Shown: positions 1-8,861, counted from the stretch's first letter. The stretch: 38,976 nt of DNA from Mycobacterium sp. 1245805.9 (GCF_001672915.1 NZ_LZKR01000124.1:1-38976), one strand, 5' to 3'. The notes: generated by a model not told the origin, from the sequence alone. A program made the numbers and translations.

Positions 1-289
1 CCAGGCCGCTGCGTCTCTGTCCCGGCTACGTCGGCGAAGGAGGACGCGTCGTCGTCGATGACGCTGGCCGGAGAGCTCTCTCATCTAGGGAGTGTCAAGG
101 GTCAACCGAAGCAACTGTCAAGCATCAGCCGAAGAGGGCGACGAACCACTAGAGGAAACGATTCTCCCCGGCGTAGGTCTGACTATCCTGGGACGGGCCG
201 AAATGCCCTGTTAGCGACTGAGGCTCGCGACTCGTCGCGCGACGAGCCCTCCAGTTCACAGGATCACGGCGCCAACGAGCGCACGGTGG
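1..289. other. Intergenic / left edge of window
   Basis: No gene is convincing here. The plus-strand frame open to 309 is rich in Arg/Ser/Asp, has no recognisable domain and overlaps the end of the PPE gene. The only structure is the inverted repeat at 222-248. A gene running in from the left cannot be excluded for the first ~60 bases. Confidence 0.5.
222..248. terminator. Inverted repeat downstream of the PPE gene
   Basis: CTCGTCGC at 231-238 is followed directly by its exact complement GCGACGAG at 239-246, and GGCTCG (222-227) can alternatively pair with CGAGCC (243-248). It lies about 40 nt past the PPE stop codon on the minus strand. No T-run follows, so it would be a non-canonical mycobacterial terminator, or a protein site. 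The role is inferred from position only. Confidence 0.3.
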
Positions 290-1927
290 TCATTGCAATA
301 GACGACTGAGGTTGAGGATGCCCGTTATCACGCTGCCCATATTGAAAAAGCCCGAATCCTCGCCGGCCGCGGTGGGACCCGTGAGGATGCCCGGGACGCC
401 GATGTTTCCAATGCCGGACATGAGGCCGTTCATGTTGGTGCCGCCGCTGGCGGTGTTGAAGAAGCCCGAGACCTCGATGGCGCCGGTGCCGGTGGGGGTG
501 TTGAAGAAGCCCGAGACATTGGTACCGGTGTTGAAGAAGCCCGAGCTGGTCAGGCCGCTGTCGGTGATGAACCCAAAGCCGGTGTTCACGTTGCCCGAAT
601 TCCACGAGCCTGTGTTGGTGGCGCCCGAATTCCCGTCCCCGGTGTTCACGTCGCCCGAGTTCTCGAAGCCCGTGTTGACACTGCCCGCGTTACCGAAGCC
701 GGTGTTGAAGATGCCCGAGTTTCCCATGCCGGTGTTCAACTGGTCCGAGTTCCCGAAGCCGGCGTTGAAGACGCCCGAGTTTCCGATGCCGTTGTTGCCG
801 ATGCCGGAGTTTCCGAAGCCAAAGTTGTTGAGGTGGCCCGGCTGAACGAGATTGGTGCCGGCGTTGAACATGCCGATGTTGCCGTTGCCGGAGTTGAAAA
901 AGCCGATGTTGTTGGTACCGGAGTTGCCGATGCCGATGTTTCCGCTGCCCGAGTTCAGCAGGCCCGCCAGGTTGATGCCCACCTGATTGTTGCCGGTCAA
1001 CCCGATCCCGATGTTGTTGTTGCCCGTATTGCCGAAGCCAAAGTTGCCGTTGCCGGTGTTGCCGCCACCGATGTTGTTGTTGCCGGTGTTGCCGCCGCCC
1101 ATGTTGGCGTCGCCGAAGTTACCGAATCCCTGGTTGTTATTGCCGAGGTTTCCGATACCCGCGTTGTGGCCGCTATTGGGGTTGCCGAAGTTGCCGAAGC
1201 CGATATTGCCGTTGCCGATGTTCCCGAAGCCGTTGTTGTTATTGCCGAGGTTGCCGCTGCCGATGTTGCCGTTGCCGATGTTTCCACCGCCCAGGTTGTT
1301 GCTGCCCCGGTTGCCGTTGCCGATATTGCCGCCGCCGGTGTTGCCGCCACCCACGTTGGCGTCGCCCTTGTTGCCGATGCCCAAGCTGGGCAGGCCGTTG
1401 AGGAACTGCCGCAGACTGGTCGGCAACGGCAGTTGCGCGACCGCCGCGGAGGCACCCTCGTGATAGCCCTGCATCGCCGCCACGTCCGCGGCCCACATCT
1501 CCTCGTACTCGGCCTCGGTGGCCATGATCGCCGGGGCGTTGAACCCCAACAGATTCGAGCGGATCAACTGCACGAACACATTGCGGTTAGCGGCCACCGC
1601 CAATGGATGCACGACCGCCGCCCGCGCCGCCTCAAACACACTGGCCACTGCCCGGGCCTGCCCGGCCGCCCCCTGAGCTTGGGCTGCCGCAGCGCTCAAA
1701 AAGCCGGCATAGGGGGCGGCCGCGGCCGTCATCGCCGCCGACGCCGTGCCTTGCCACGCCTGCGCTGTTAGGCCTGTGGTGACCGAGTGAAAAGATGATG
1801 CCGCAGAGCCTAATTCCGAGGCCAACCCCTCCCACGCCGCCGCCGCGTCCAACATCGGTGCCGACCCCGCACCGGTATACATCTGCAAGGAGTTGATCTC
1901 CGGCGCTAACATAGCGAAATTCACCAT
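290..1927 (-). CDS. PPE family protein, MPTR subfamily
   Basis: 545 residues. The N-terminal ~175 residues form a PPE domain: [13 protein letters not shown] start, then WEG and WQG turn motifs typical of the WxG-containing helical hairpins, and an AAAPYAGFL stretch. From about residue 180 to the C-terminus the protein is an MPTR array of Asn-x-Gly-x-Gly-Asn units with interspersed SGFFNT/SGxFNTG units. Family knowledge: PPE proteins pair with PE proteins and leave the cell through ESX (type VII) secretion to the surface. The start has a strong Shine-Dalgarno (taggaggtc, spacing about 6). No PE gene lies upstream, so its partner would be encoded elsewhere. APE replaces the usual PPE tripeptide. 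Position next to the phoP locus suggests orthology to PPE12 (Rv0755c), but the low-complexity tail makes orthology uncertain. Confidence 0.95.
   Translation of the reverse strand: MVNFAMLAPEINSLQMYTGAGSAPMLDAAAAWEGLASELGSAASSFHSVTTGLTAQAWQGTASAAMTAAAAPYAGFLSAAAAQAQGAAGQARAVASVFEAARAAVVHPLAVAANRNVFVQLIRSNLLGFNAPAIMATEAEYEEMWAADVAAMQGYHEGASAAVAQLPLPTSLRQFLNGLPSLGIGNKGDANVGGGNTGGGNIGNGNRGSNNLGGGNIGNGNIGSGNLGNNNNGFGNIGNGNIGFGNFGNPNSGHNAGIGNLGNNNQGFGNFGDANMGGGNTGNNNIGGGNTGNGNFGFGNTGNNNIGIGLTGNNQVGINLAGLLNSGSGNIGIGNSGTNNIGFFNSGNGNIGMFNAGTNLVQPGHLNNFGFGNSGIGNNGIGNSGVFNAGFGNSDQLNTGMGNSGIFNTGFGNAGSVNTGFENSGDVNTGDGNSGATNTGSWNSGNVNTGFGFITDSGLTSSGFFNTGTNVSGFFNTPTGTGAIEVSGFFNTASGGTNMNGLMSGIGNIGVPGILTGPTAAGEDSGFFNMGSVITGILNLSRLLQ
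395..1375 (-). repeat. MPTR (Asn-Gly) coding repeats inside the PPE gene
   Basis: A tandem array in which roughly every 15 or 30 nt encodes N-x-G-x-G, read on the plus strand as recurring gttgccg / ttgccgatg strings. The array gives long spurious ORFs in the other frames. Such arrays vary in length between strains and are prone to assembly collapse in short-read data. Confidence 0.9.
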
Positions 1928-2409
1928 TGTTGACCTCCTACCAACTCACCCGCCGCCATCCGAGGCGATCGGTGCCCGATTGTGCTGGTTACGAACGGCT
2001 TTCGCGTTCCGTTGACTGGCGACGCTCGCCGGATCGGCTGCCTCTGCCTCCGACAACGCCGGGGCCCGATCCCAACGACTTGCTGCCGCGACGCTACGAG
2101 GCCGGCGGCGAGCAGGACATGACCAGAACTAGGCATTTCCGCCCAGGCCCAGGATGGTCAGATCTGACTAGGTGACGCCCCGCCGCCAGCGGCGAAGGCG
2201 TTCGGCCCTGTTCAGTTGGTGCGTCCACCGGAGACGATTCGGTGCTGGCCAATTGAAAGTCGAGAACGTGGAACGCAAGCGGGATCGCGTTGTCGTGGGT
2301 GAACCGCGCCATCATCGGCGCGGGAATCTTCGTGGCGCCGGACCACGGGTGACAGGTGGTCAGGCGGGACGGGGTCGTAGAATCGTCTTGGCTCATCGAG
2401 CCGGCCCCG
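1928..2409. other. Intergenic region between PPE gene and tRNA-Thr
   Basis: No ORF here has mycobacterial-like protein content or a recognisable domain; short ORFs on both strands are Arg/Pro-rich and unsupported. The left end holds the PPE ribosome-binding site, and the right end holds a likely tRNA promoter (TAGAAT at 2378-2383). I see no transposase remnant or obvious small RNA. Confidence 0.6.
2378..2383 (+). promoter_or_regulatory. -10 box of the tRNA-Thr promoter
   Basis: TAGAAT fits the mycobacterial sigma-A -10 consensus (TANNNT). It sits 26 nt before the mature tRNA 5' end, which allows a short 5' leader for RNase P removal. No good -35 hexamer is visible at 16-18 nt. Confidence 0.5.
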
Positions 2410-2482
2410 GCCGCGTTAGCTCAGTTGGTAGAGCGTCGCTCTTGTAAAGCGGATGTCGAGAGTTCGAGTCTCTCACGCGGCT
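2410..2482 (+). tRNA. tRNA-Thr (anticodon TGT)
   Basis: Full cloverleaf of 73 nt. The acceptor stem GCCGCGT (2410-2416) pairs with ACGCGGC (2475-2481), and the discriminator is T. The D-arm contains GCTC..GAGC with AGTTGGTA. The anticodon stem is TCGCT/AGCGG with loop CTTGTAA, giving anticodon TGT at 2443-2445, which reads ACA. The T-arm is GAGAG-TTCGAGT-CTCTC. CCA is genome-encoded (2483-2485) and followed by a run of five T, which may help termination. Confidence 0.97.
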
Positions 2483-2679
2483 CCATTTTTCTGTCGGCAC
2501 TGACGAATGGCGTCGTCTTATATCGATGACCTGTCTGGGGTGCGGAGCCGTTTTCGGAGGCCGTCGACTAAAGGTGTTCTGCGCCAATGCATGCGACCAG
2601 TCGCACCGCCGACGCTTGCTCTTGGAGTCCTGGCTCGACACCGGAGACCGCGGGTAAACCAGGGTGCCGGCCTAATGGG

Positions 2680-3405
2680 TCACTCGTCGGTCTCGATGAT
2701 GCGCGTTGAGCGCACCGTCCGCGACGACGACCGGCGCGGCATGCGGCGGCCCGGCAGCGGAATCCGGTCGGCGATGCTGCTCAACGGGTTGACCACCATG
2801 GTCAGTCCGACGACGGCGTCCTGCAGGGTGGCGATGGCCGGCTCCAGCGCCTCCATCCCCGGGGTTAGCCGCGCCAGGGTGTCGGCGACGTCGGCGAGCT
2901 GCTCCAGCGGACCGTTCCTGGCGGTCAGCTTGTCGATCAGCCCGCCCTCGGCGAGCAGCCGATCGGCCAGCCCGTCCTCGGACAGCACCCGGTCGATCAG
3001 CCCGTCCTCGGAGAGCAGCTGATCGGCCAACCCACCCGGCTGCAGCGCGCGCTGCAGGCCGCCGCCCTCGGCGGTCAGCCGGTCGAGCAAACCGCCCTCC
3101 GACGTCAGCATGTCGACCACCCCGCCCGGGCGCAGCAACCGGTCCAACGGCCCGTCGGCCGCCACGGCGCGGCCCAGCGGTGCGTCGTCGTCCAGCAGCC
3201 GGGCCAGCCGGTTGGCGCGCATGATCGCCTCGTCGATCCCGAGCATCGAAGCCATCGCGTTGCTGCCGGAGTCCCCGGCATCGCCCAGCGCGCGCTTCGC
3301 CACCCCCACCGCCGCGGTCGCGACGTTCAAGCCCGCGTCGGCAGCGGCAAGCCCAACCCGCGCCGGCGCCGTCGCCAGCGACACGATGCCTTTGGCAAAG
3401 TTCAT
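2680..3405 (-). CDS. Conserved protein with 10-residue tandem repeats (Rv0756c-like)
   Basis: 241 residues from ATG at 3405; a GTG at 3435 would add 10. The ATG is preferred because TAGACT (plus-strand complement 3414-3419) lies 8 nt before it, the leaderless pattern, and no Shine-Dalgarno is present. Residues 1-75 are Ala-rich and helical, with no Cys. Residues 76-165 are nine uninterrupted 10-residue repeats with consensus (P/L)-(L/I/A)-D-R-L-(L/T)-(S/A)-E-(G/D)-G, plus a partial tenth. A short helical stretch (TLARLTPGMEALEPAI) and a basic tail (GRRMPRRSSSRT) follow. No catalytic motif or clear membrane segment is seen. Length and position match Rv0756c of M. tuberculosis, which has no assigned function as far as I know. 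It is divergent from phoP across a 170-nt gap, so the two could share regulatory DNA. Confidence 0.9.
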   Translation of the reverse strand: MNFAKGIVSLATAPARVGLAAADAGLNVATAAVGVAKRALGDAGDSGSNAMASMLGIDEAIMRANRLARLLDDDAPLGRAVAADGPLDRLLRPGGVVDMLTSEGGLLDRLTAEGGGLQRALQPGGLADQLLSEDGLIDRVLSEDGLADRLLAEGGLIDKLTARNGPLEQLADVADTLARLTPGMEALEPAIATLQDAVVGLTMVVNPLSSIADRIPLPGRRMPRRSSSRTVRSTRIIETDE

Positions 3406-3477
3406 AACTTCAGAGTCTATTCGCGCCACCCCCACCCAATCCCAGGCTTTCCAAGCTCATGCGATGATTCTTTGCAG

Positions 3478-3497
3478 ACTGTTAGCAGACGATTGGC
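3478..3497 (+). promoter_or_regulatory. Candidate PhoP direct-repeat site upstream of phoP
   Basis: ACTGTTAGC (3478-3486) and ACGATTGGC (3489-3497) match at 6 of 9 positions with an 11-nt period. That spacing is expected for tandem PhoP protomers on one DNA face. PhoP of M. tuberculosis is known to bind direct repeats in its own promoter; assigning this pair is my inference. A possible -10 box, TAAGGT, lies at 3545-3550. Confidence 0.4.
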
Positions 3498-3575
3498 ATC
3501 GAGCTTTCAGGATTCACACAATAATCGGAGAGGCGACTCCCAACTAAGGTTCAACCAAAGGACAGAAGTGACGTC

Positions 3576-4295
3576 ATGACAGCGCCCAGCCAAAGCGGAT
3601 CGAAGCCGGAAGCTCGCGTCCTCGTGATCGACGACGAGGCCAACATCGTCGAGCTGCTCTCCGTCAGCCTCAAGTTCCAGGGGTTCGAGGTCTACACCGC
3701 CACCAACGGGGCCCAGGCCCTGGACCGCGCCCGTGACGCCCGCCCCGACGCGGTGATCCTCGACGTGATGATGCCGGGCATGGACGGCTTCGGGGTGCTG
3801 CGGCGGCTGCGCGCGGACGGCATCGACGCCCCGGCGCTGTTCCTGACCGCCCGCGACTCCCTGCAGGACAAGATCGCGGGCCTGACGCTGGGCGGCGACG
3901 ACTACGTGACGAAGCCGTTCAGCCTCGAGGAGGTCGTCGCCCGGCTGCGGGTCATTCTGCGGCGCGCCGGCAAGGGCGGCGCCGAACCACGCAATGCCCG
4001 GCTGAGTTTCGCCGACATCGAACTCGATGAGGAGACCCACGAGGTGTGGAAGGCCGGCGAACCGGTGTCGCTGTCGCCCACCGAGTTCACCCTGCTGCGC
4101 TACTTCGTCATCAACGCCGGCACCGTGCTGAGCAAGCCGAAGATCCTCGACCACGTCTGGCGCTACGACTTCGGCGGCGACGTGAACGTCGTCGAGTCCT
4201 ACGTGTCGTATCTGCGTCGCAAAATCGACACGGGGGAGAAGCGGCTGCTGCACACCCTGCGAGGCGTGGGGTATGTGCTGCGGGAGCCGCGCTGA
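3576..4295 (+). CDS. phoP: Response regulator PhoP
   Basis: 239 residues, OmpR/PhoB class. The receiver domain (about 13-128) has acidic pair D19/D20, phospho-acceptor D63 in ILDVMMPGMDG, T91 and K113. The C-terminal winged helix (about 140-239) contains the recognition-helix segment VESYVSYLRRKI. It closely resembles M. tuberculosis PhoP apart from a shorter, divergent N-terminus. S211 corresponds to Ser219, the residue changed to Leu in attenuated H37Ra, so this copy has the wild-type residue. It is phosphorylated by PhoR. In M. tuberculosis it controls acyltrehalose/sulfolipid synthesis, pH response and ESX-1 output. phoR follows after 28 nt. A ribosome-binding stretch (aaagga) lies about 12 nt before the ATG. 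Confidence 0.98.
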   Translation: MTAPSQSGSKPEARVLVIDDEANIVELLSVSLKFQGFEVYTATNGAQALDRARDARPDAVILDVMMPGMDGFGVLRRLRADGIDAPALFLTARDSLQDKIAGLTLGGDDYVTKPFSLEEVVARLRVILRRAGKGGAEPRNARLSFADIELDEETHEVWKAGEPVSLSPTEFTLLRYFVINAGTVLSKPKILDHVWRYDFGGDVNVVESYVSYLRRKIDTGEKRLLHTLRGVGYVLREPR

Positions 4296-4323
4296 GCCGC
4301 GAGCGGTAGCGAGGAAGACGGGA

Positions 4324-5766
4324 ATGCCGAACAAGGTTCGACGCGGACTGCCACTACGGGTGGGACTGGTGGCCGCCACCCTGCTCCTGGTGGCGTGCGG
4401 TCTGGCGGTCTCCGGTCTGGCCGTCACGTCGATCCTGCGGCACAGCCTGATCAGCCGGATCGACCAGACGCTGCTCGACGCGTCGCGCAGCTGGGCGCAG
4501 GCGCCGCGGCGGCAGTCACCGCCGCCCTACGAAGGCCCCGATCCCGGCCGCCCGCCCTCGAAGTTCTACGTGCGAGGCATCGGCACGGACGGCACCCCGT
4601 TCACCGCCATCAACGACCGCAACGCCGAACCGGCGCTGCCCCCCAACAATGACGTCGGACCCAATCCGACGACGCTGCCCTCGGTCAACGGCTCGGACAT
4701 CCAGTGGCGCGCGGTGTCGGTGCGCGGGCCGCACGGCCTGACGACGGTGGCGGTCGACCTGTCCGACGTCCAGCACACGCTCAGCTCCTTGGTCTGGTTG
4801 CAGATCGGCATCGGGGTGGCGGTGCTCGCCGTCGTCGGGATCGCCAGCTTCGCGGTGGTGCATCGCAGCCTGCGGCCACTGACCGAGGTCGAACACACCG
4901 CGGCCGACATCGCCGCCGGCCAGTTGGATCGCCGCGTCCCCGAACGCGATCCTCGCACCGAGGTCGGGCGACTTTCGTTGGCGCTCAACGGGATGCTCAC
5001 CCAGATCCAGCAGGCGGTGGCCTCCTCGGAGTCGTCGGCCGACAAGGCCCGCGGTTCCGAGGAACGGATGCGGCGGTTCATCACCGACGCCAGCCACGAG
5101 CTGCGCACGCCCCTGACCACCATCCGCGGCTTCGCGGAGCTATATCGGCAGGGCGCCGCGCGCGACGTGTCGATGCTGTTGTCGCGCATCGAAAGCGAGG
5201 CCAGCCGGATGGGCCTGCTGGTGGACGACCTGCTGCTGCTGGCCCGGCTCGACGTGCAGCGGCCGTTGGAGCACAACCGCGTCGACCTGCTCGCGCTGGC
5301 CAGCGACGCCGTGCACGACGCGCAGGCGATCGACCCCAAGCGCTCCATCACCATGGAGGTCCTTGACGGGCCCGGCACCCCGGAGGTGCTCGGCGACGAA
5401 CCCCGGATTCGCCAGGTGCTCAGCAACCTCGTCGCCAACGCCCTGCAGCACACCCCGCCCAGCGCCGACGTCACCATCCGGGTAGGCACCGCGGGCAACG
5501 ATGCGGTGCTCGAAGTGGCCGACAAGGGCCCGGGCATGAATCAGCAGGACGCGTCGCGGGTGTTCGAGCGGTTCTACCGCACCGACTCGTCGCGGGCGCG
5601 GGCCAGCGGCGGCACGGGCCTGGGGCTGTCCATCGTCGACTCGTTGGTGCGCGCGCACGGCGGTGATGTCACCGTGACGACCTCACCCGGCGAGGGATGC
5701 TGCTTCCGCGTCACGCTGCCCCGCGTCAGCGACGTGTCGGCGCCGGAGCCGGCTCACGCCAGCTGA
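4324..5766 (+). CDS. phoR: Sensor histidine kinase PhoR
   Basis: 480 residues from ATG at 4324, chosen for the gaggaag Shine-Dalgarno 8 nt upstream and homology; the in-frame upstream extension is Cys/Arg-rich and not family-like. Order: TM1 about 12-37, extracytoplasmic Pro-rich sensor domain about 38-155 ([15 protein letters not shown] region), TM2 about 157-180, HAMP about 181-235, HisKA with phosphorylated H258 in [12 protein letters not shown], then a HATPase_c domain with N box [10 protein letters not shown]1 DKGPGM, F box FERFYR and G2 GGTGLGLS. It is the inner-membrane sensor of the PhoPR system. The stop codon overlaps the convergent HIT-protein gene by 13 nt. The sensor loop is the least conserved part relative to M. 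tuberculosis PhoR. Confidence 0.97.
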   Translation: MPNKVRRGLPLRVGLVAATLLLVACGLAVSGLAVTSILRHSLISRIDQTLLDASRSWAQAPRRQSPPPYEGPDPGRPPSKFYVRGIGTDGTPFTAINDRNAEPALPPNNDVGPNPTTLPSVNGSDIQWRAVSVRGPHGLTTVAVDLSDVQHTLSSLVWLQIGIGVAVLAVVGIASFAVVHRSLRPLTEVEHTAADIAAGQLDRRVPERDPRTEVGRLSLALNGMLTQIQQAVASSESSADKARGSEERMRRFITDASHELRTPLTTIRGFAELYRQGAARDVSMLLSRIESEASRMGLLVDDLLLLARLDVQRPLEHNRVDLLALASDAVHDAQAIDPKRSITMEVLDGPGTPEVLGDEPRIRQVLSNLVANALQHTPPSADVTIRVGTAGNDAVLEVADKGPGMNQQDASRVFERFYRTDSSRARASGGTGLGLSIVDSLVRAHGGDVTVTTSPGEGCCFRVTLPRVSDVSAPEPAHAS

Positions 5767-6158
5767 GCCAGCGCTGCCTTGATCTTGGCCTGGGCCGCAT
5801 CGAGGGATTCCGATGACGGGTTGCGGTCCACGTTGGCGAAGCCGAAGTCCTTCAGGCTGCGGGTGGGGAAGACGTGGACGTGCAGATGGGGCACCTCCAG
5901 CCCGGCGATGATCAGACCGGCACGCTCCACCCGGAACGCCTTGCACACGGCCTTGCCGATCAGCTGGCTCACCGCCATGACGCGGGCGAACACCGCACCG
6001 TCGATGTCCTGCCACTGATCGATCTCGGCGCGGGGCACCACCAGCGTGTGGCCCTGCGTCATCGGCTCGATCGTCAGGAACGCGACGATGTCGTCGTCCT
6101 CGTAGACGAAACGGCCCGGAAGTTCACGGTTGATGATCTTGGTGAAGATCGACGCCAT
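5754..6158 (-). CDS. HIT family protein (Rv0759c-like)
   Basis: 134 residues from ATG at 6158. The histidine triad is seen as PHLHVHVFP, the HxHxH signature of nucleotidyl hydrolases/transferases that cleave nucleoside phosphoramidates or dinucleotides. The N-terminal [25 protein letters not shown] is typical of the family. The start was chosen because TATGCT (complement 6166-6171) sits 7 nt upstream, the leaderless pattern. An ATG 12 nt further upstream lies inside that box and is unlikely. It converges with phoR, overlapping by 13 nt. Substrate unknown. Confidence 0.92.
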   Translation of the reverse strand: MASIFTKIINRELPGRFVYEDDDIVAFLTIEPMTQGHTLVVPRAEIDQWQDIDGAVFARVMAVSQLIGKAVCKAFRVERAGLIIAGLEVPHLHVHVFPTRSLKDFGFANVDRNPSSESLDAAQAKIKAALAQLA

Positions 6159-6251
6159 GGCCCCCAGCATAGGTTCGGCGGCCGACCGATGAGTTTGGCG
6201 GGTGTGGAGGGTCAACCCTGCGACGACAATCGACGCAGAGGAGTTCCCGCC

Positions 6252-6887
6252 ATGTCACAGGTGCGCGTGCACAATTTTTCGGTTTCCCTCGACGGCTTCG
6301 GCACGGGCATCGGGCAAAGCGCGGACGCGCCGTTCGGGCACGCCGGCGTCCGGCTGCACGAATGGTTCTTCGCGACGCGCACCTTCCGCGCGATGCACGG
6401 CGAGTCGGGTGGGACGACGGGCATCGACGACGCCCTGGCCCGCACATGGGAGCCCGGCATCGGCGCCGAAATCATGGGACGCAACAAGTTCGAGCCTTGG
6501 GACGGCGGCGATGACTGGAAAGGCTGGTGGGGCGGCGACCCGCCGTTTCACACCCCGGTGTTCGTGCTTACCCACCACCCCCGGCCACCGATCGAGATGG
6601 ACGGCGGCACCACCTTCCACTTCATCGACGCCAGTCCCGCGGAGGCCCTGGGGATCGCCCGAAAAGCCGCCGGCGGCCTCGACATTCGCCTCGGTGGGGG
6701 ACCGTCAAGCATTCGCCAGTTCCTCGCCGCCGACCTCGTCGACCGCATGCATGTCGCGGTGGTGCCCATATTCTTGGGACGCGGGGAGCCGTTGTGGGAG
6801 GGACTGGAGGGCCTCGAGCAGCGGTTCGCGGTGGAGTCGGTGACCAGTCCGAGCGGCGTCACGCATCTGAGCTTCACCCGCCGCTAG
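6252..6887 (+). CDS. RibD C-terminal / dihydrofolate reductase-like protein
   Basis: 211 residues. The N-terminus [16 protein letters not shown] and the middle [11 protein letters not shown] / [38 protein letters not shown] match the RibD_C/DHFR-like fold, which binds NADPH and in RibD reduces a pyrimidine intermediate of riboflavin synthesis. There is no deaminase domain, so a true riboflavin enzyme is unlikely; many such stand-alone proteins have no known substrate. A gaggag Shine-Dalgarno lies about 9 nt before the ATG. It is divergent from the HIT gene (93-nt gap). I recall no gene here in M. tuberculosis, which suggests lineage-specific gain or loss. Confidence 0.88.
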   Translation: MSQVRVHNFSVSLDGFGTGIGQSADAPFGHAGVRLHEWFFATRTFRAMHGESGGTTGIDDALARTWEPGIGAEIMGRNKFEPWDGGDDWKGWWGGDPPFHTPVFVLTHHPRPPIEMDGGTTFHFIDASPAEALGIARKAAGGLDIRLGGGPSSIRQFLAADLVDRMHVAVVPIFLGRGEPLWEGLEGLEQRFAVESVTSPSGVTHLSFTRR

Positions 6888-6923
6888 ACAATCGCGCCTG
6901 CCACGCCGTCCGAAACCGAATTG

Positions 6924-6941
6924 TTAGCGCACCGTTGCTAA
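6924..6941. promoter_or_regulatory. Inverted repeat upstream of the secreted protein gene
   Basis: TTAGC (6924-6928) and GCTAA (6937-6941) are complementary with 8 nt between, inside a broader GAATT...AATTC context. It lies 56 nt before the GTG start at 6997 and could be an operator. No regulator gene adjoins it, so this is weak. Confidence 0.25.
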
Positions 6942-6996
6942 TTCGTTCCGGCGTCTCGGGAAAATCACTGTACGCAATTCACGGGAGGAGACCTCT

Positions 6997-8433
6997 GTGC
7001 GGTTTCCCGTGGCATTGCTGGCCGCTTGCGCCGTCGCCATGGCCCCGGCCCTCGCCGCCGGCGGTGCGTCGCCGGTGCGGGCGGCCGCCGCGTTCGGGCC
7101 GTTGGCGCCGCCCAACCCTTTCATGGCGCCCCTGGGGCTGGCGTCGCTGCACAACGACTCCGAATCCTCCGATGCCGGACCGCTTTCCGGGCCCGGAGCC
7201 CACCTGGTCCCCATTTTCGGCTACCCGCTGCTGGCGGCATGCCCGACGATCATGCAGGGCACCGACGGGCTGGTGTTGGCGCTGTGCACCACCGACATCG
7301 GCCAGACGCCGACGGTCGTCCTGATCGATCCGGGTGGCTGGGTCCCCGTCTTCGTCCCGTTGGCCAAGCTGCACGTCGCCAAGGGTGGTCTGCTCGGCGG
7401 CGTCTACGCCTACCTGGACAACAACAACCAGGTGGTGATGATCGACGGCAACAACCACCTGCTGCGCATCGCCCATGTCAAGGACGGGGCGCTGGGTTGT
7501 TGGAAGCTGGTCATCACCGAGTCCACCGACCTGTCCGGCGCGATACCGGCCGGCGACAACTCGGTGGGTCTGGTCCCCGACTACGCGGGCAACGTCTGGT
7601 TCGCCACCGGCAACGGCGTTGTGGGCGTGTCGAAGCCGGGCGGGGGCGTCGCCACCATGCATCTGCCCGCCGGCGAGGAGGTGGCGAACAGCATCTCGTC
7701 GGCGCCCAGCGGTCGCGTCGGGGTCGCCACCACCTTCGCCCTCTACGAGCTGAACCTGGACATCGTCGGCAATCCGCAAATCCTTTGGCGCCAAACCTAT
7801 GACCGCGGCCCCGCCCGCAAGCTCGGGCAGCTGAGCTGGGGGACGGGCTCCACGCCGGTGTACTTCGGCCCGACCAGCGGCGCCGACTACCTGACCATCG
7901 TCGACAACGCCAGCCCGCAGGTGCACGCGCTGGTCTATCAGTCGGGCACCGGCCAATTGGTCTGCCAGCAACCGGTTTTGACGCTGGGTGGCCCGGGCAG
8001 CGAGAACGCGCCGATCGGCGTCGGCAATTCGGTGTTCGTGTCCAGCACCTACGGCTACCCCTATCCCGCGGTCCCGGCGGGCGCGCCGCCCGCGGTGCCG
8101 CCGACGGCGCCGTTCGTCGGCGGGATGACGCGGGTCGACGTCGACAACCCCGGCTGTCACACCGTGTGGGAGAACAAGGTTCGCAGCGCGGCGCTACCGC
8201 ACCTGTCGACCGCGGACGGCCTGCTCTACACCATCACCCGGATCGGGTGCGACCAGACCACGCCGCTCGACGCCTTCGCCTACGGAGTGGTCGACGCCGC
8301 CAGCGGGGCGCTGCTATGGCAGCAGCCGAAGTCACTCACCATCCTCAGCGATCCGCTGCAGACCCCGACGATGGTGCTGATGGACGGGAAGGTCATGCAG
8401 GGCAACCTCACCGGGATCGGCCGCATCGGCTGA
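6997..8433 (+). CDS. Secreted propeller-like protein of unknown function
   Basis: 478 residues. The GTG start has a strong gggaggag Shine-Dalgarno about 8 nt upstream. An N-terminal signal peptide is evident (MRFPVALLAACAVAMAPALAAGGA). After a Pro-rich linker the chain shows repeated blade-like segments: LVLALCTTDIG, GGVYAYLDNNNQVVMIDGNNHLLRIA, DYAGNVWFATGNGVVGVSKPGG, YLTIVDNASPQVHALV, FAYGVVDAASGALLWQQP. The pattern is typical of PQQ-like/WD-type beta-propellers, though a clean PQQ motif is not conserved. Several Cys (CPTI, LCTTD, LGCW, VCQQ, PGCH, IGCDQ) may form disulfides outside the membrane. It converges with the NTF2-like gene, with only 5 nt between stops. Function cannot be assigned. 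Confidence 0.88.
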   Translation: MRFPVALLAACAVAMAPALAAGGASPVRAAAAFGPLAPPNPFMAPLGLASLHNDSESSDAGPLSGPGAHLVPIFGYPLLAACPTIMQGTDGLVLALCTTDIGQTPTVVLIDPGGWVPVFVPLAKLHVAKGGLLGGVYAYLDNNNQVVMIDGNNHLLRIAHVKDGALGCWKLVITESTDLSGAIPAGDNSVGLVPDYAGNVWFATGNGVVGVSKPGGGVATMHLPAGEEVANSISSAPSGRVGVATTFALYELNLDIVGNPQILWRQTYDRGPARKLGQLSWGTGSTPVYFGPTSGADYLTIVDNASPQVHALVYQSGTGQLVCQQPVLTLGGPGSENAPIGVGNSVFVSSTYGYPYPAVPAGAPPAVPPTAPFVGGMTRVDVDNPGCHTVWENKVRSAALPHLSTADGLLYTITRIGCDQTTPLDAFAYGVVDAASGALLWQQPKSLTILSDPLQTPTMVLMDGKVMQGNLTGIGRIG

Positions 8434-8438
8434 GCGGC

Positions 8439-8861
8439 CTACTCTTCCTTGCCGAACTTCATCATGTCGAGGTTCCAGTAGCCGCGCATGTTGGTGATCA
8501 GCCCGGCGTCGTTGACCTTGTAGGTGAACACCCCGCGCACAGTGCTGGTGAATCCACCCTCGAACTTGCTGTGCAGCACCAGGATATGGGCGATCTCGTC
8601 GGGCGAGCTCGACGGGAACGTCTCCTCGCACGTGATGGTCAGCTGGTTGGCCGCGATGTTGTTGTCGTAGAAGGCCGCGACGCCCTCCTTGCCCTTGACG
8701 CCGTCGCCGTCGGGGTTGGTGACGGACTTGCCGATCGGGTCCTCGACGACGACGTCGTCGGCCATCAGCGCCAGCCAGCCCTCCCGGTCGTGGGCTTGCA
8801 CGCAGCGCCACGAGGCCTGCGACGCGGCCAGGGCCGGCGAGGCCTGAGCGGTTTCGGTCAT
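8439..8861 (-). CDS. NTF2/ketosteroid isomerase-like protein (Rv0760c-like)
   Basis: 140 residues from ATG at 8861, with aggag about 8 nt upstream. A SnoaL/NTF2-fold sequence: SWRCVQAHDREGWLALMADDVVVEDPIG, then FYDNNIAANQLTI and GVFTYKVNDAGLITNMRGYWNLD, near-identical in pattern to Rv0760c, whose structure resembles ketosteroid isomerase. Such folds isomerise or hydrate hydrophobic ring substrates with an Asp/Tyr pair; a matching activity here is inferred. It is the last gene of the adhB-flavoenzyme-NTF2 operon, 16 nt after the flavoenzyme stop. Confidence 0.93.
   Translation of the reverse strand: MTETAQASPALAASQASWRCVQAHDREGWLALMADDVVVEDPIGKSVTNPDGDGVKGKEGVAAFYDNNIAANQLTITCEETFPSSSPDEIAHILVLHSKFEGGFTSTVRGVFTYKVNDAGLITNMRGYWNLDMMKFGKEE

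Noticed and set aside
222..248. Rho-independent terminator
   Set aside because: Good symmetry but no T-run on either strand, so kept only as low confidence.
312..845. Plus-strand ORF rich in KKPE/FPMPV repeats
   Set aside because: Antisense shadow of the MPTR array; periodicity comes from the PPE codons.
395..1375. Regular short repeats resembling a CRISPR array or VNTR
   Set aside because: The repeats are degenerate, 15-30 nt, in frame, without unique spacers; they encode the MPTR domain.
833..1771. 312-codon plus-strand ORF with Val/Ala repeats
   Set aside because: Also antisense to the PPE gene; no start signal and composition mirrors N-x-G-x-G repeats.
3507..4427. 306-codon minus-strand ORF opposite phoP
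   Set aside because: Shadow caused by high GC at third positions; phoP on the other strand is unmistakable.
6252..6887. Bifunctional riboflavin enzyme RibD
   Set aside because: No deaminase domain and no riboflavin genes nearby.
6979..8160. 393-codon minus-strand ORF
   Set aside because: Lies opposite the secreted protein, which has a good start site and signal peptide.
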